Assembly (NCBI RefSeq): GCF_001514285.1
Contig: NZ_KQ949039.1
Location: 62,001-126,000 of the forward strand
Origin: Streptomyces sp. DSM 15324
Lineage (GTDB): Bacteria; Actinomycetota; Actinomycetes; Streptomycetales; Streptomycetaceae
Length of the DNA: 64,000 bases
Direction: 5' to 3'
Under the pieces are notes generated by a model. The model saw only the letters and a program-made list of their open reading frames with translations. It had not been told where the DNA came from and did not search any database. Both the position numbers and the translations under genes were made by a program. Positions 25,693 through 35,288 of the stretch are shown piece after piece (position 1 is the stretch's first letter; every line of letters begins with the position of its first letter).

Positions 25693-26787
25693 ATGAGCGA
25701 TCACGCGGTGCTGCACGTGAAGGGCAGGGTCCTCGCAGGACCCGACGACGTCCGCGACGAACTGTGGGTCGTCGCCGGCCGGATCTCCTACGACCGTCCG
25801 GCCGGCGCCCGCGACGTGCGGACCGTCCAGGGCTGGGCCCTGCCCGGGCTGGTCGACGCCCACTGCCATGTGGGCCTCGGACCCGAGGGCCCGGTCGGGC
25901 CCGACGTCGCCGAGAAGCAGGCGCTCACCGACCGGGAGGCCGGCACCCTGCTGATCCGCGACGCCGGCTCGCCCTCCGACACCCGCTGGGTCGACGACCG
26001 CGCCGACCTCCCGAAGATCATCAGGGCCGGCCGGCACATCGCCCGCACCCGCCGCTACATCCGTGGCTACGCCCATGAGATCGAGCCCGAGGACCTCGTC
26101 GCGTACGTCGCCCGGGAGGCCCGGCGCGGCGACGGCTGGGTCAAGCTGGTCGGCGACTGGATCGACCGCGAGGTGGGCGACCTGGCCCCCAGCTGGCCGC
26201 GGGAGGCGGCCGAGGCGGCCATCGCGGAGGCCCACCGGCTGGGCGCCCGGGTCACCGCGCACTGCTTCGCGACGAACTCCCTGCGCGACCTCGTCGAGTC
26301 GGGCATCGACTGCGTCGAGCACGCCACGGGCCTCACCGAGGAGCTCATCCCGCTCTTCGTCGAGCACGGCGTCGCGATCGTCCCCACCCTCGTCAACATC
26401 GCCACCTTCCCCCAGCTCGCCGCAGGCGGCGCGGCCAAGTTCCCGCGCTGGTCGGCTCATATGCGCCGGCTCCACGAGCGCCGCTACGACACCGTGCGCT
26501 CCGCCCACGACGCCGGTATCCCGGTCTTCGTCGGCACGGACGCCGGCGGCAGCCTCCCGCACGGGCTGGTGGCCGCCGAGGTGGCGGAGCTGGTGACCGG
26601 GGCCGGACTGCCGCCCCTCACGGCGCTCGCCGCGACCACCTGGGAGGCGCGCCGCTGGCTCGGCCGCCCCGGTCTCGACGAGGGCGCCCCGGCCGACCTC
26701 GTCGTCTACGACGCCGACCCGCGCGCCGACGTCCGGGTCCTCGCCGAACCCCGCCGGGTGGTCATGAACGGCAGGGTCATGGGCTGA
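25693..26787 (+). CDS. Amidohydrolase family protein
   Basis: A 364-residue metal-dependent hydrolase of the imidazolonepropionase/prolidase-like branch. Metal ligands are visible in LVDAHCHVG, the Lys of GWVKLVGDW, RVTAHCFA, VEHATG and FVGTDAGG. Substrate unknown; relatives hydrolyse cyclic amides or dipeptides. The ATG at 25693 is chosen as the first start giving the N-terminal beta-strand domain of the family. Confidence 0.87.
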   Translation: MSDHAVLHVKGRVLAGPDDVRDELWVVAGRISYDRPAGARDVRTVQGWALPGLVDAHCHVGLGPEGPVGPDVAEKQALTDREAGTLLIRDAGSPSDTRWVDDRADLPKIIRAGRHIARTRRYIRGYAHEIEPEDLVAYVAREARRGDGWVKLVGDWIDREVGDLAPSWPREAAEAAIAEAHRLGARVTAHCFATNSLRDLVESGIDCVEHATGLTEELIPLFVEHGVAIVPTLVNIATFPQLAAGGAAKFPRWSAHMRRLHERRYDTVRSAHDAGIPVFVGTDAGGSLPHGLVAAEVAELVTGAGLPPLTALAATTWEARRWLGRPGLDEGAPADLVVYDADPRADVRVLAEPRRVVMNGRVMG

Positions 26788-26836
26788 ACCACCGCACCGC
26801 CTCAGTCGAAGACATGTGCGGCAAACTCACGTTGGA

Positions 26837-26867
26837 GTGAACTCCCGTCAGCTCGCTGACCGTTCAC
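26837..26867. promoter_or_regulatory. Nested dyad upstream of the LASTG-anchored protein
   Basis: GTGAAC (26837-26842) pairs with GTTCAC (26862-26867), and inside them GTCAGC (26847-26852) pairs with GCTGAC (26855-26860). The element ends 57 bases before the start codon. GTTCACC also resembles one PHO-box half, but no clear 11-base direct repeat is present. Confidence 0.4.
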
Positions 26868-26924
26868 CCTTCGTACGTAATTCTTGCGGGGTCCCGCAGC
26901 ACGTTTCCTCCGGGGGTCCCACCC

Positions 26925-27878
26925 ATGAGCACCCTGTCCTTCCGCATGCCCGCACGCCGTCTCGCCGCCGTCGCGGCGGCCGGCGTCCTGACCGCCGGCC
27001 CCGCCGCCCTCGCGGGAGCGGGCCCGGCACACGCCACCGACGCCGAGGGGAGCGCGAGCGCGGCCGTCCTGCGCACCGGCCTCGACGTGGCCCTGGTGAA
27101 CAGAACCGTCCGGATGCCGCTCGCCGTCGCCCTCAACGAGGTGCGCGCCCCGCAGAGCGCACAGAAGGCCGCACAGAAGGCCGCACAGAAGGCCGAACCG
27201 GAGGCCGAACAGAAGACGGCGCTGACGGCCCGGCTGGACGGTGTCGACGACGGCCGGACCTTCAGCGTCCTGCGCGCCGACGTCGCCGAGGCGAAGGCCG
27301 CCGTCGACGGCACCGGGGCCGAGGCCTCCACCCGGCTCACCCGCGCCCGGCTGCACCTGCCCGGTCTGCCGCTGCTCTCCCTGATCGAGGTCGACGCGGT
27401 CACCTCCGCGGCGACCTGCGAGGCCGGCAAGCCGCCGGTCGCCACCTCCCGTCTCCCCGGCTCGGTGACGGTCCTCGGCCAGAAGGTCTCGGTGGGCGCC
27501 GGCGGCCCCACGGACGTGCGGGTGCCCGGCGTGGGAGAGGTCCGGCTCACCTGGTCCCAGCGCCAGACCACCTCCCGCACGGCCGCCGCGACCGCCCTGC
27601 GCCTCACCGTCTCCGTCAACCCCCTGAAACTGAACGTCGCCGAGATCACCGGCACGCTGACCCTGGCCGAGGCGCGCTGCGCGGCCCCGCCCGCGGCCGA
27701 GCGGGCCACCGGGCCGGTCCCGACCCCGGAGAGCGACGTCAGACCGCAGAGCGCGCCCGCCGGAACGGACCTCGCCAGCACCGGGGGCAGTCCCCTCACG
27801 CCGTACCTCGCGGGCGGCGCGGCGGCGCTGCTGGCGGCGGGCGGGGGAGCGGTGGCACTGGCCCGCCGCCGCACCTGA
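26925..27878 (+). CDS. Secreted LAxTG-anchored surface protein (SCO1860 family)
   Basis: A 317-residue protein with a signal peptide (cleavage near AHA-T) and a C-terminal sorting signal: LASTG, a hydrophobic stretch (YLAGGAAALLAAGGGAVALA) and RRRT. LAxTG is the class E sortase motif in Streptomyces, so the protein is probably linked to the cell wall. A QKAA repeat near residues 77-88 comes from a 12-base tandem repeat. The central domain with two Cys has no known function. Confidence 0.85.
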   Translation: MSTLSFRMPARRLAAVAAAGVLTAGPAALAGAGPAHATDAEGSASAAVLRTGLDVALVNRTVRMPLAVALNEVRAPQSAQKAAQKAAQKAEPEAEQKTALTARLDGVDDGRTFSVLRADVAEAKAAVDGTGAEASTRLTRARLHLPGLPLLSLIEVDAVTSAATCEAGKPPVATSRLPGSVTVLGQKVSVGAGGPTDVRVPGVGEVRLTWSQRQTTSRTAAATALRLTVSVNPLKLNVAEITGTLTLAEARCAAPPAAERATGPVPTPESDVRPQSAPAGTDLASTGGSPLTPYLAGGAAALLAAGGGAVALARRRT

Positions 27879-27886
27879 ACACCCCG

Positions 27887-28960
27887 TCAGTTCTGGTGAC
27901 CCGCCGCTGACAGCGCCCGGTCCAGGGCCTGGAGGAACGAGTTGACCGTGCTCCGGTCCCGGACCGCGAGCCGCAGCCACTCCTCGTCGAGCCCCGGGAA
28001 GGTGTCCCCGCGCCGGACCGCGAACCCCAGGTCCCGCAGATGCCGGCGCACCGCCGCCGCCCCCGGCAGGCGGATCAGTACGAAGGGGCCCTCGGCCGGT
28101 CCGGCGACCCGCACTCCGTCGGAGGCGAACTCCTCCAGCCCGGCGACGAGATGGGCCCGGTCCGTGGCGATCCGGTGCGCGGCGTGCGCCGCCTCCGCCA
28201 GTGCCCGCGGGGAGACGCACGCCTCGGCCGCGGCCAGCGCCGGCGTGGACACCGGCCACAGCGGCTGAGCCCGCTCCAGCGCGGCGATCGTCTCCGGGTC
28301 GGCGAGGACGTACCCGATCCGCAGTCCCGCGAGCCCCCAGGTCTTGGTCAGGCTGCGCAGCACCACGAGACCGGGCACGTCCGTGCGCCCGGCGAGGGCC
28401 TCGCGTTCGCCGGGCACCGCGTCCATGAACGCCTCGTCGACCACCAGCGTCCGCCCCGGCCGGGCCAGCCGCGCGATCGTCTTCGCCGGGTGCAGCACCG
28501 AAGTGGGGTTCGTGGGGTTGCCGATCACCACCAGGTCGGCGTCCTCGGGGACCGCCGCCGGATCCAGCCGGAAACCGTCCCCGGCCCGCAGCACCACCCG
28601 GTCCACGCTGTGCCCGGCGTCCCGCAGCGCCGCCTCGGGCTCGGTGAACTGCGGATGCACCACGACCGGCCGACGCACCTTCAGCGCCCGCGCCAGCAGC
28701 ACGAACGCCTCCGCGGCGCCCGCCGTCAGCAGCACCCACTCCACCGGCAGCCCGTGCCGCGCCGCCACCGCCGCCCGCGCGGCCCGCCCGTCCGGGTAGG
28801 CCGCGAGGCCGGTCAGCGAGGCGGCTATCCGCTCCCGCAGCCAGTGCGGGGGCGTGTCCGCGCGGACGTTCACCGCGAGGTCGACCAGCGCGGAGCCGCC
28901 GTCGCGCACCTCGGCGTCCCCGTGGTGCCGCAGATCGTGCCCGTCAGTGCGCATGGGCAT
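27887..28960 (-). CDS. cobC: Rv2231c-type CobC aminotransferase (threonine-phosphate decarboxylase-like)
   Basis: A 357-residue class I PLP enzyme close to histidinol-phosphate aminotransferase and to the cobalamin threonine-phosphate decarboxylase, which makes the aminopropanol phosphate arm. It shows VVIGNPTNPTSVL, VVDEAFMDAVPGE and the Schiff-base Lys in LRSLTKTWGLAGLRIGY. Its start overlaps the end of cbiX, tying it to the cobalamin cluster. The exact reaction in this clade is less certain than the fold. ATG at 28960 or 28954. Confidence 0.8.
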   Translation of the reverse strand: MPMRTDGHDLRHHGDAEVRDGGSALVDLAVNVRADTPPHWLRERIAASLTGLAAYPDGRAARAAVAARHGLPVEWVLLTAGAAEAFVLLARALKVRRPVVVHPQFTEPEAALRDAGHSVDRVVLRAGDGFRLDPAAVPEDADLVVIGNPTNPTSVLHPAKTIARLARPGRTLVVDEAFMDAVPGEREALAGRTDVPGLVVLRSLTKTWGLAGLRIGYVLADPETIAALERAQPLWPVSTPALAAAEACVSPRALAEAAHAAHRIATDRAHLVAGLEEFASDGVRVAGPAEGPFVLIRLPGAAAVRRHLRDLGFAVRRGDTFPGLDEEWLRLAVRDRSTVNSFLQALDRALSAAGHQN

Positions 28961-29885
28961 GTCCGCCGTGATGGTGATGCCCGTGCCCGTGGTGCCCGTG
29001 GTGGTCGCCGTCGTCGTCCGGGTGGAAGTGCGGCTGCTGCGCCAGGCCCACCTTGTCCTCGAACCCGGGCAGCGCGATCCGGTACACGCACGAGTCGCAG
29101 TTCATCCGCAGGTCGCCCTTGAGCGCCTCCTCGTACCGCTCCATCACCAGGTCGAGCAGCTCCGGCTCGGGCCCGATGACGTCCGCCGAGCGCACCTCCA
29201 CCTCCGGGTGCGCGGCCGCCCAGCCCTCGGTCTGCCGGCGCACCCGGTCCGGAAGGATGCCCGTGAACAGGAAGTACGGCAGGACGACGATCCGGCGGGC
29301 GCCCAGGCGCACACACCGGTCCAGGCCGCTCGGCACGTCCGGCGCGGCCAGCGACACGAACGCCGTCTCCACACCCGCGTATCCGCGTCCCTCCCACAGC
29401 AGCCGGGCCGCCTTGTGCACCTCGGCGTTGGCGTCCGGGTCCGTCGACCCGCGCCCCACCAGCAGCACCGTGACGTCGGAGCGGTCGTCCGGGGTGCGCC
29501 CGGCCGGGCTGCCCAGCGCCTCGTCGAGGCGCCGCTCCAGGACGTTCAACAGCGCGGGGTGCGGGCCCAGCGGACGGCCGTAGGTGTACGAGATCCCCGG
29601 GTGCCGTTCCTTCTCACGGGCCAGCGCGGCCGGGATGTCCCCCTTGGCGTGCCCGGCGGACACCAGCATCAGCGGGACGGCGGCGAACCGGCGCACCCCG
29701 CGCTCCACCAGTTCGGTCACGGCCTCGCCCAGCGGGGGAGGCGACAGCTCGATGAATCCGCCCGCGACGGGCAGGTCCGGATGGCGGCGCCCGAGCTCCC
29801 GTACGAAATCACGGAACGCCTCGGCTCCGGCCTCGTCCCGGGTGCCGTGGCCGGCGATGAGCAGGGCGGGCGGCGGGGTGGTCAC
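28944..29885 (-). CDS. cbiX: Sirohydrochlorin cobaltochelatase, CbiX type, with His-rich tail
   Basis: A 313-residue chelatase with tandem CbiX domains. LIAGHGTRDEAG carries the metal-binding His, and VLLVGRGSTDPDANAE begins the second domain. The C-terminus has CDSC and then more than ten His among Asp/Gly, likely holding cobalt or nickel. It inserts cobalt early, at sirohydrochlorin. This is notable because CobN and a ChlI/ChlD-like subunit for late insertion lie in the same cluster. Confidence 0.9.
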   Translation of the reverse strand: MTTPPPALLIAGHGTRDEAGAEAFRDFVRELGRRHPDLPVAGGFIELSPPPLGEAVTELVERGVRRFAAVPLMLVSAGHAKGDIPAALAREKERHPGISYTYGRPLGPHPALLNVLERRLDEALGSPAGRTPDDRSDVTVLLVGRGSTDPDANAEVHKAARLLWEGRGYAGVETAFVSLAAPDVPSGLDRCVRLGARRIVVLPYFLFTGILPDRVRRQTEGWAAAHPEVEVRSADVIGPEPELLDLVMERYEEALKGDLRMNCDSCVYRIALPGFEDKVGLAQQPHFHPDDDGDHHGHHGHGHHHHGGHAHAH

Positions 29886-29961
29886 TGGGTCTCCTCGGCG
29901 GGAACGGGATGGGTCGAAAGGGGGGGAAGCGGTGAAATCGCCTGGTCGGGCAGGGGGCCGG

Positions 29962-31653
29962 TCACGCGGGCTCCTCCTGCCAGCGGTAGCCGCGGGGCGT
30001 CACCATGCGCCCCGCGACCGTCCGGGTCGCGGTGTTGCCCACGGTCACGACGGTCATCATGTCGACCGTCGCCGGGTCGAGGCCGGCCAGCGTCGTCACC
30101 CGGGCGGTGCCGTCCGGGCGGGAGGCGTTGCGCACGACCCCGACGGGCGTACCCGGCCGCCGGTGCTCCGCGAGGATCGCCAGCGCCTTGGGCAGCTGCC
30201 AGTCACGGCCGCGGGAACGCGGGTTGTAGAAGGTGACGACGAGGTCCGCCTCGGCCGCCGCCCGCACCCGCCGCTCGATGACCTCCCACGGCGTGTGCAG
30301 ATCGGACAGGCTGATGGAGACGTGGTCGTGGCCGAGCGGCGCGCCGAGCAGCGCGGCCGCCGCCAGCGCCGCGGTCACCCCGGGCACCCCGACCACGTCG
30401 ATGTCCGCGGAGGCCTCCGCGAGCGCCGGGGAGGCCATCGCGTACACACCGGCGTCCCCGCTGCCGATCAGCGCGACCGCGTGCCCGCGCCGGGCCTCGG
30501 CGACCGCCGTGCGCGCCCGCTCCTCCTCGGCGCCGAGCCCCGACTCCAGGATCCTGGTGCCCGGCCGCAGCAGATCCCGGATCTGGTCGACGTACTGGTC
30601 GAGCCCCACGAGCACGGAGGCCCGCCGCAGCTCGTCCTTGGCCCGCGGGGTGAGCAGGTCCCGGGCGCCCGGCCCGAGGCCGACCACCGCGAGCCGCCCG
30701 CGCCCCGGCCGCCGTACGACCGCACAGGTCGCCATCGCCGGGGAGCCGCCCGACTTCCGCTTGGGCACGAGGAGTTCGCCGCCCTCGCGCAGGGCGGCGG
30801 CCTCCGCGACGGAGGGGGTGCCGACGGCGGCGAGCGGCGCGTCGGAGGGGTTCGGCACCGGCACGGAGGCCAGCTCACCGGCCGAGTACGTCACCACGGG
30901 CACCCCGAGCCGCGCGGCGGCCTCCAGAATGCCGGGCTCCTCGGCCTTGGCGTCCACGGTGGCGAGCGAGGCGACACTACGGCGGGACAGCCCCGCCTCC
31001 CGCAGCGCGCCCTCGATCACCTCCAGGACCTCCTCGGCGGGGGCACCCCGGGACGCGCCGACCCCGACGACGAGGGTCGGCGGCCGCAGCAGCACCTCCC
31101 GGGCGCCGGGCTCGACGGCCCGGTCCGTGACCCGCACGGTGTACCCGCCCACGGCGGACGACCCCGTGCACGGCAGCGGCGGCAGCGGCCACGCCACCTC
31201 CGTCTCCAGCGCCACCGGTTCGCCGTCCAGCAGGGCCCGGGTCACCGCGGCGACCTCGCCCTCCACGGGCAGCCCGAGGGTGTCCAGGCCGGGCAGGCCG
31301 ACGGCGTCCGTCGCGGTGGTCACCACCGGCTGGGCGCCGAGCGACTCCGCCACCTCCAGCGCGAGTGCGTTGGCGCCGCCGGCGTGCCCGCCGAGCAGCG
31401 GCACGGCGAACCGTCCGCCCTCGTCGACACAGACCACCCCCGGGTCCGCGGCCTTGTCGCCGAGCAGCGGGGCGACGAGCCGCACCACGGCCCCCGTCGC
31501 GAGGAAACACACGAGCTGCTCGCACTCCGCGAACGCCCGCCGGACGGCGTCCCCCACGGGCCCGTCGTACACCCGCGTGCGGTCCGGCCACGCCGCGGCC
31601 AGCCGGTCCCGCGCCGCCGCCCCCGCCGCGGTGGCGGAAATGAGACCGATCAC
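29962..31653 (-). CDS. cobJ: CbiG-CobJ fusion, precorrin-3B C17-methyltransferase
   Basis: A 563-residue fusion. Residues 1 to about 320 are CbiG-like (LVCFLATGAVVRLVAPLL, GGHAGGANALA), associated with opening the delta-lactone in the anaerobic route. From about 325 comes a SAM methyltransferase with VVGLGPGARDLLTP and IGSGDAGVYAMA, which methylates C17 with ring contraction. GTG at 31653 overlaps cobL by four bases. Fusion of an anaerobic-type and an aerobic-type function is typical of actinobacteria. Confidence 0.92.
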   Translation of the reverse strand: MIGLISATAAGAAARDRLAAAWPDRTRVYDGPVGDAVRRAFAECEQLVCFLATGAVVRLVAPLLGDKAADPGVVCVDEGGRFAVPLLGGHAGGANALALEVAESLGAQPVVTTATDAVGLPGLDTLGLPVEGEVAAVTRALLDGEPVALETEVAWPLPPLPCTGSSAVGGYTVRVTDRAVEPGAREVLLRPPTLVVGVGASRGAPAEEVLEVIEGALREAGLSRRSVASLATVDAKAEEPGILEAAARLGVPVVTYSAGELASVPVPNPSDAPLAAVGTPSVAEAAALREGGELLVPKRKSGGSPAMATCAVVRRPGRGRLAVVGLGPGARDLLTPRAKDELRRASVLVGLDQYVDQIRDLLRPGTRILESGLGAEEERARTAVAEARRGHAVALIGSGDAGVYAMASPALAEASADIDVVGVPGVTAALAAAALLGAPLGHDHVSISLSDLHTPWEVIERRVRAAAEADLVVTFYNPRSRGRDWQLPKALAILAEHRRPGTPVGVVRNASRPDGTARVTTLAGLDPATVDMMTVVTVGNTATRTVAGRMVTPRGYRWQEEPA

Positions 31654-32885
31654 TGAGCTACTCCTTCACTGGACACCGGGGCGCGCACACCCCACAGCAG
31701 AAAAACGGGATTGACCGCCGCGAGCCGGGTCACGTCCCCCGGCAGCGGTGCGAGCCGCGCGGACTGGAGCAGGACGCCGTCCACGTCGTACCCGGCGTCC
31801 AGCAGCGCGGCCCGCGCCGCCGGCACCCGGTCCAGCGCGGCCAGGGCGACCACCACCGTCCGCCGGGCCCGCCGCGCGCACACCGCCACGATGTCGGCCA
31901 GCTCCGCGCCCCCGCCGCCCACGAACACGGCGTCGGGCTCCGCCAGGCCGGCCAGCGCCCGCGGTGCCGGGCCGTGCACGGCGTCGACGTAGACACCGTG
32001 CGCGAGGGCGTTGGCGCGGATCCGCTCCACCCCGTCCGCCGCCCGCTCCACCGCGTCGACGGCCGCCCCGAGCCGGGCGCACTCCACGGCCACCGAGCCC
32101 GACCCCGAGCCGACGTCCCACACCAGGTCGCCGGGGCGCGGCCCGAGCCGGGCCAGGGCCAGCGCCCGCACCTCGAACTTGGTGATCATCGAGTCGCGGT
32201 GCGCGAAGCCGTCCTCGGCCAGCGCCCACCCGGCCGGTCGGACGGCGGGCCCGGCGAGCGTCCGCGCGGGAGACAGCACCCGGCTCTCGTCCAGGCAGAG
32301 GACGACACTCACCGCCGTACCCCACTCCCGTTCGGCGGCCTGCGCGGCGGTGACGCGCACCACCCGCTCGTCCTGCGGGTCGCCCAGCGCGGAGGCGACC
32401 ACGAGCGTCCGCCCCGACCGGGCGAGCGCGGCCCCCAGCTCCGCGGGCCCGGCGCCGGGCCCGGTCAGCACGGCGACCTTCGGAAACGCCCGGCAGATGT
32501 TGACCGCCGTGCGCGGATCGCGTCCGTGCGCGCTGACCACGACCGCGTCGTCCCAGGTCAGACCCTGCCGGGCGAAGGCGGTCGCGACCGACGACACCCC
32601 GGGACGCACGTCGAGGCGCGCCGGCCCGAACCGCTCGGCGAGCGCCCGCACGATCCCGAAGAACCCCGGATCGCCCGAGGCCAGCACCACCACCGCCCGG
32701 TCCTCGGCGTCGTACTCCGCGATCGTCTCCAGGGCCGGGGCGAGCGGACCGAGCACGATCCGCTCGGCCCCGTCGGGCAGCCGTACGGCGTCCAGATGGC
32801 GCCGCCCGCCCACGACCAGCTCCGCGCCGGCCAGCTCCGCGGGGCCGGGCGGGGCGCCCGTGCCCGTGCCGATGACCGTGATCAT
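31650..32885 (-). CDS. cobL: Precorrin-6Y C5,15-methyltransferase (decarboxylating)
   Basis: A 411-residue two-domain enzyme. The N-terminal CbiE-like part has VIGTGTGAPPGPAEL and LASGDPGFFGI. The C-terminal CbiT-like part has the SAM motif VWDVGSGSGSVAVECARLG. It methylates C5 and C15 and decarboxylates the acetate side chain. The ATG overlaps the cobM stop (ATGA) and the stop overlaps the cobJ start, so the genes are coupled. Confidence 0.94.
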   Translation of the reverse strand: MITVIGTGTGAPPGPAELAGAELVVGGRRHLDAVRLPDGAERIVLGPLAPALETIAEYDAEDRAVVVLASGDPGFFGIVRALAERFGPARLDVRPGVSSVATAFARQGLTWDDAVVVSAHGRDPRTAVNICRAFPKVAVLTGPGAGPAELGAALARSGRTLVVASALGDPQDERVVRVTAAQAAEREWGTAVSVVLCLDESRVLSPARTLAGPAVRPAGWALAEDGFAHRDSMITKFEVRALALARLGPRPGDLVWDVGSGSGSVAVECARLGAAVDAVERAADGVERIRANALAHGVYVDAVHGPAPRALAGLAEPDAVFVGGGGAELADIVAVCARRARRTVVVALAALDRVPAARAALLDAGYDVDGVLLQSARLAPLPGDVTRLAAVNPVFLLWGVRAPVSSEGVAQ

Positions 32886-33700
32886 GTACTCGCACCCCGC
32901 TCGCGCAGCGCCCGCCGCGCCTCGGGGTCGGCCTTGCGGAAGCCGTGGAAGTGGCCCGGGTGGTACAGGTGCGAACGGGTGCCGTGCGCGTCCAGGGCCG
33001 GGCCGACCAGGAAGAGGGTGTGCTTCCAGAGCTTGTGCTCCTTGACCGTCTCCTCCAGCGTGCCGATCGTGCACTTCACGACCAGCTCCTCCGGCCAGGT
33101 CGCCTGGTACGCCACCACGACCGGGGTGTCGGTCGGGTAGCCGCCCTCCAGCAGCTCCCGCACCAGCTGCCCGCTGCGGGCGGCGGACAGGAACACCGCC
33201 ATGGTGGTGCCGTGCCGGGCGAACTCCCGCACCTCCTCACCCGGCGGCATCGGCGTCTTGCCGCCGCCCAGCCGGGTGAGCACGACGGACTGCGCGACCT
33301 CGGGGATCGTCAGCTCACGCCGGGCGAGCGCGGCCACCGCGGAGAACGACGACACCCCCGGCACGATCTCGGTCTCGATCCCGAGCGCCTCGCACCGGTC
33401 GAGCTGCTCCTGGGTGCCGCCCCACAGGGCCGGGTCGCCGGAGTGGATCCTCGCCACCCGCAGTCCCTCGGCCAGCGCCCGCTCGTACACCGCGACGACG
33501 TCCTCCAGGGACATCGTGGCCGAGTCGAGGATCTCCGCACCCTCCCGCGCATGGTCCAGGACCTCCGCCTGCACCAGGCTGGCGGCCCAGATCACGACAT
33601 CCGCCTCCGCGATGGCGCGCGCGGCGCGGAACGTCAGCAGATCGGCGGCGCCGGGGCCGGCACCGACGAAGGTCACCTTGCCGGCGGGGGCTTCGGCCAT
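32882..33700 (-). CDS. cobM: Precorrin-4 C11-methyltransferase
   Basis: A 272-residue SAM methyltransferase with VTFVGAGPGAADLLTFRAAR, IHSGDPALWGGTQEQLD and VPGVSSFSAVAALARREL, the CobM hallmarks. ATG at 33700 (MAEAPAGK) is preferred since GAGAGGA lies before it; an in-frame ATG exists at 33718. It heads the second cobalamin segment, beyond the ZIP gene. Confidence 0.94.
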   Translation of the reverse strand: MAEAPAGKVTFVGAGPGAADLLTFRAARAIAEADVVIWAASLVQAEVLDHAREGAEILDSATMSLEDVVAVYERALAEGLRVARIHSGDPALWGGTQEQLDRCEALGIETEIVPGVSSFSAVAALARRELTIPEVAQSVVLTRLGGGKTPMPPGEEVREFARHGTTMAVFLSAARSGQLVRELLEGGYPTDTPVVVAYQATWPEELVVKCTIGTLEETVKEHKLWKHTLFLVGPALDAHGTRSHLYHPGHFHGFRKADPEARRALRERGAST

Positions 33701-33810
33701 GGTCTCGGGTCCTCTCATAACGGGTCACTACGGGGCACAAAGGGTCGTGCGGCGGGTCAGGGGCATGGCCGGATGTGCGCGGCCGGGGGCTGATCGGATA
33801 CGAAGGGCCC

Positions 33811-34539
33811 ATGGCGGTCTTCGTCGCGCTCGGCGCGTTCCTCATGACGCTGGCCGGCGGCTGGACGGCACAGCGTGTCACCGACCGCCGCCATCTCGTC
33901 CTCGGCCTGGCCGGCGGCCTCATGCTGGGCGTCGTCGGCCTGGACCTGCTGCCGGAGGCCCTGGACGCGGCCGGCACCGAGGTCTTCGGCGTCCCGGCGG
34001 CACTCCTGCTGTTCGTCGCGGGCTTCCTGCTGGCCCATCTGGTGGAACGCCTGCTCGCGGTGCGCCAGGCCGCGCACGGCGGCGACGAGCACGACGGCCG
34101 GGTCCCCGAGGTGGGCCTGACGGCCGCCGCGGCGATGGTCGGCCACAGCGCCATGGACGGCCTGGCCATCGGCGCGGCCTTCCAGGTCGGCGGCGGCATG
34201 GGCCTGGCGGTGGCCGTGGCGGTGATCGCCCACGACTTCGCCGACGGCTTCAACACGTACACGATCACGAGCCTGTACGGGAACGCCCGCCGACGAGCCC
34301 AGCTCATGCTGGTCGCGGACGCGGCGGCCCCCGTGGCCGGCGCGGCGGCGGCGACCGTCGTCACCGTCCCGGAGCAACTGCTCGGCGGTTATCTCGGCCT
34401 CTTCGGCGGCGCGCTGCTCTACCTCGCGGCCGCCGAGATCCTCCCCGAGGCCCACCACGAACACCCCGCCCGCTCGACCGTGCTGTGCACGATCGCGGGC
34501 GCGGCCTTCATCTGGCTGGTGGTGGGCCTGGCGGCCTGA
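33811..34539 (+). CDS. ZIP-family metal transporter inside the cobalamin cluster
   Basis: A 242-residue membrane protein with about eight segments. Metal-site helices show MVGHSAMDGLAIGAAF and VAVIAHDFADGFNTY, the paired HxxxD/HDxxD motifs of ZIP proteins. A His/Asp loop (HGGDEHDGR) lies between. ZIP proteins move divalent metals into the cytoplasm. It is on the opposite strand between cobM and cobI, which suggests cobalt or zinc supply for the chelatases; this is inference. GAAGGG precedes the ATG. Confidence 0.87.
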   Translation: MAVFVALGAFLMTLAGGWTAQRVTDRRHLVLGLAGGLMLGVVGLDLLPEALDAAGTEVFGVPAALLLFVAGFLLAHLVERLLAVRQAAHGGDEHDGRVPEVGLTAAAAMVGHSAMDGLAIGAAFQVGGGMGLAVAVAVIAHDFADGFNTYTITSLYGNARRRAQLMLVADAAAPVAGAAAATVVTVPEQLLGGYLGLFGGALLYLAAAEILPEAHHEHPARSTVLCTIAGAAFIWLVVGLAA

Positions 34540-34550
34540 TCCGGCCGTTC

Positions 34551-35288
34551 TCACAGCTTGCCGCCCCGCCCGCCCTCGCGCCGCGCGGGCGCGATCAGCG
34601 TCGAGAGGTAGGGCAGCGGCCCGCCGTCCAGGTCACCGGCCGGCCGGATGGACTCCTCCGTGAGCCCCAGCGCCGACCCCCACACCGCGTCCTCGATCCG
34701 CCCGGTCTCCCGCAGCGCCTCGGCGACCTCGGCGGCCTGCCGCCCGAACTTGTACGCCACGACCGTCCCCGGCCCGGCCAGCGCGTCCTTCAGCACGGCC
34801 GCACCGGCGGTCACCGGCACCAGCGTCAACGGCTCGGTGCCCTCGGTGAGCACGGCGCCCGAGCGCGCGGCGAGATCCTGCATGGCGGTGATCCCCGGGA
34901 CGGTCCCGATCTCCGTCCCCGGCACCAGCGCGGCGATCGTCTGCGCGAGATAGGTGAAGGTCGAGTACACGTTCGGGTCACCGATGGTCGCGAAGGCCAC
35001 GCTGCCGTGCCGCCGCAGCAGCTCGGCGACCCGCTCCCCGGCCGCGTCCCAGGCGGCCTCCCGCCGCCCCCGGTCGGTCCGCTCGTTCAGCGCGAACACC
35101 ACCCGGACGACCTTCTCGGGCGCCACGTAGTGCAGCACGGTCGCCTCGGCGCGCCCCCGCTCCCCGGTGTCCATCACGGGCACGACGACGACGTCGGCCG
35201 CCCGCAGCGCGTTGACGCCCTTCACCGTCACCAGCTCCGGATCCCCGGGGCCCACCCCGACCCCGATCAGCCTGCTGCGCTCGCTCAT
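34551..35288 (-). CDS. cobI: Precorrin-2 C20-methyltransferase
   Basis: A 245-residue SAM methyltransferase with LIGVGVGPGDPELVTVKGVN, FATIGDPNVYSTFTYLA and GTVPGITAMQDLAARSG, the CobI/CbiL signature. It adds the C20 methyl of the corrin precursor. The ATG overlaps the cobB stop by four bases; it is the last gene of the riboswitch-led segment and converges with the ZIP gene. Confidence 0.94.
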   Translation of the reverse strand: MSERSRLIGVGVGPGDPELVTVKGVNALRAADVVVVPVMDTGERGRAEATVLHYVAPEKVVRVVFALNERTDRGRREAAWDAAGERVAELLRRHGSVAFATIGDPNVYSTFTYLAQTIAALVPGTEIGTVPGITAMQDLAARSGAVLTEGTEPLTLVPVTAGAAVLKDALAGPGTVVAYKFGRQAAEVAEALRETGRIEDAVWGSALGLTEESIRPAGDLDGGPLPYLSTLIAPARREGGRGGKL

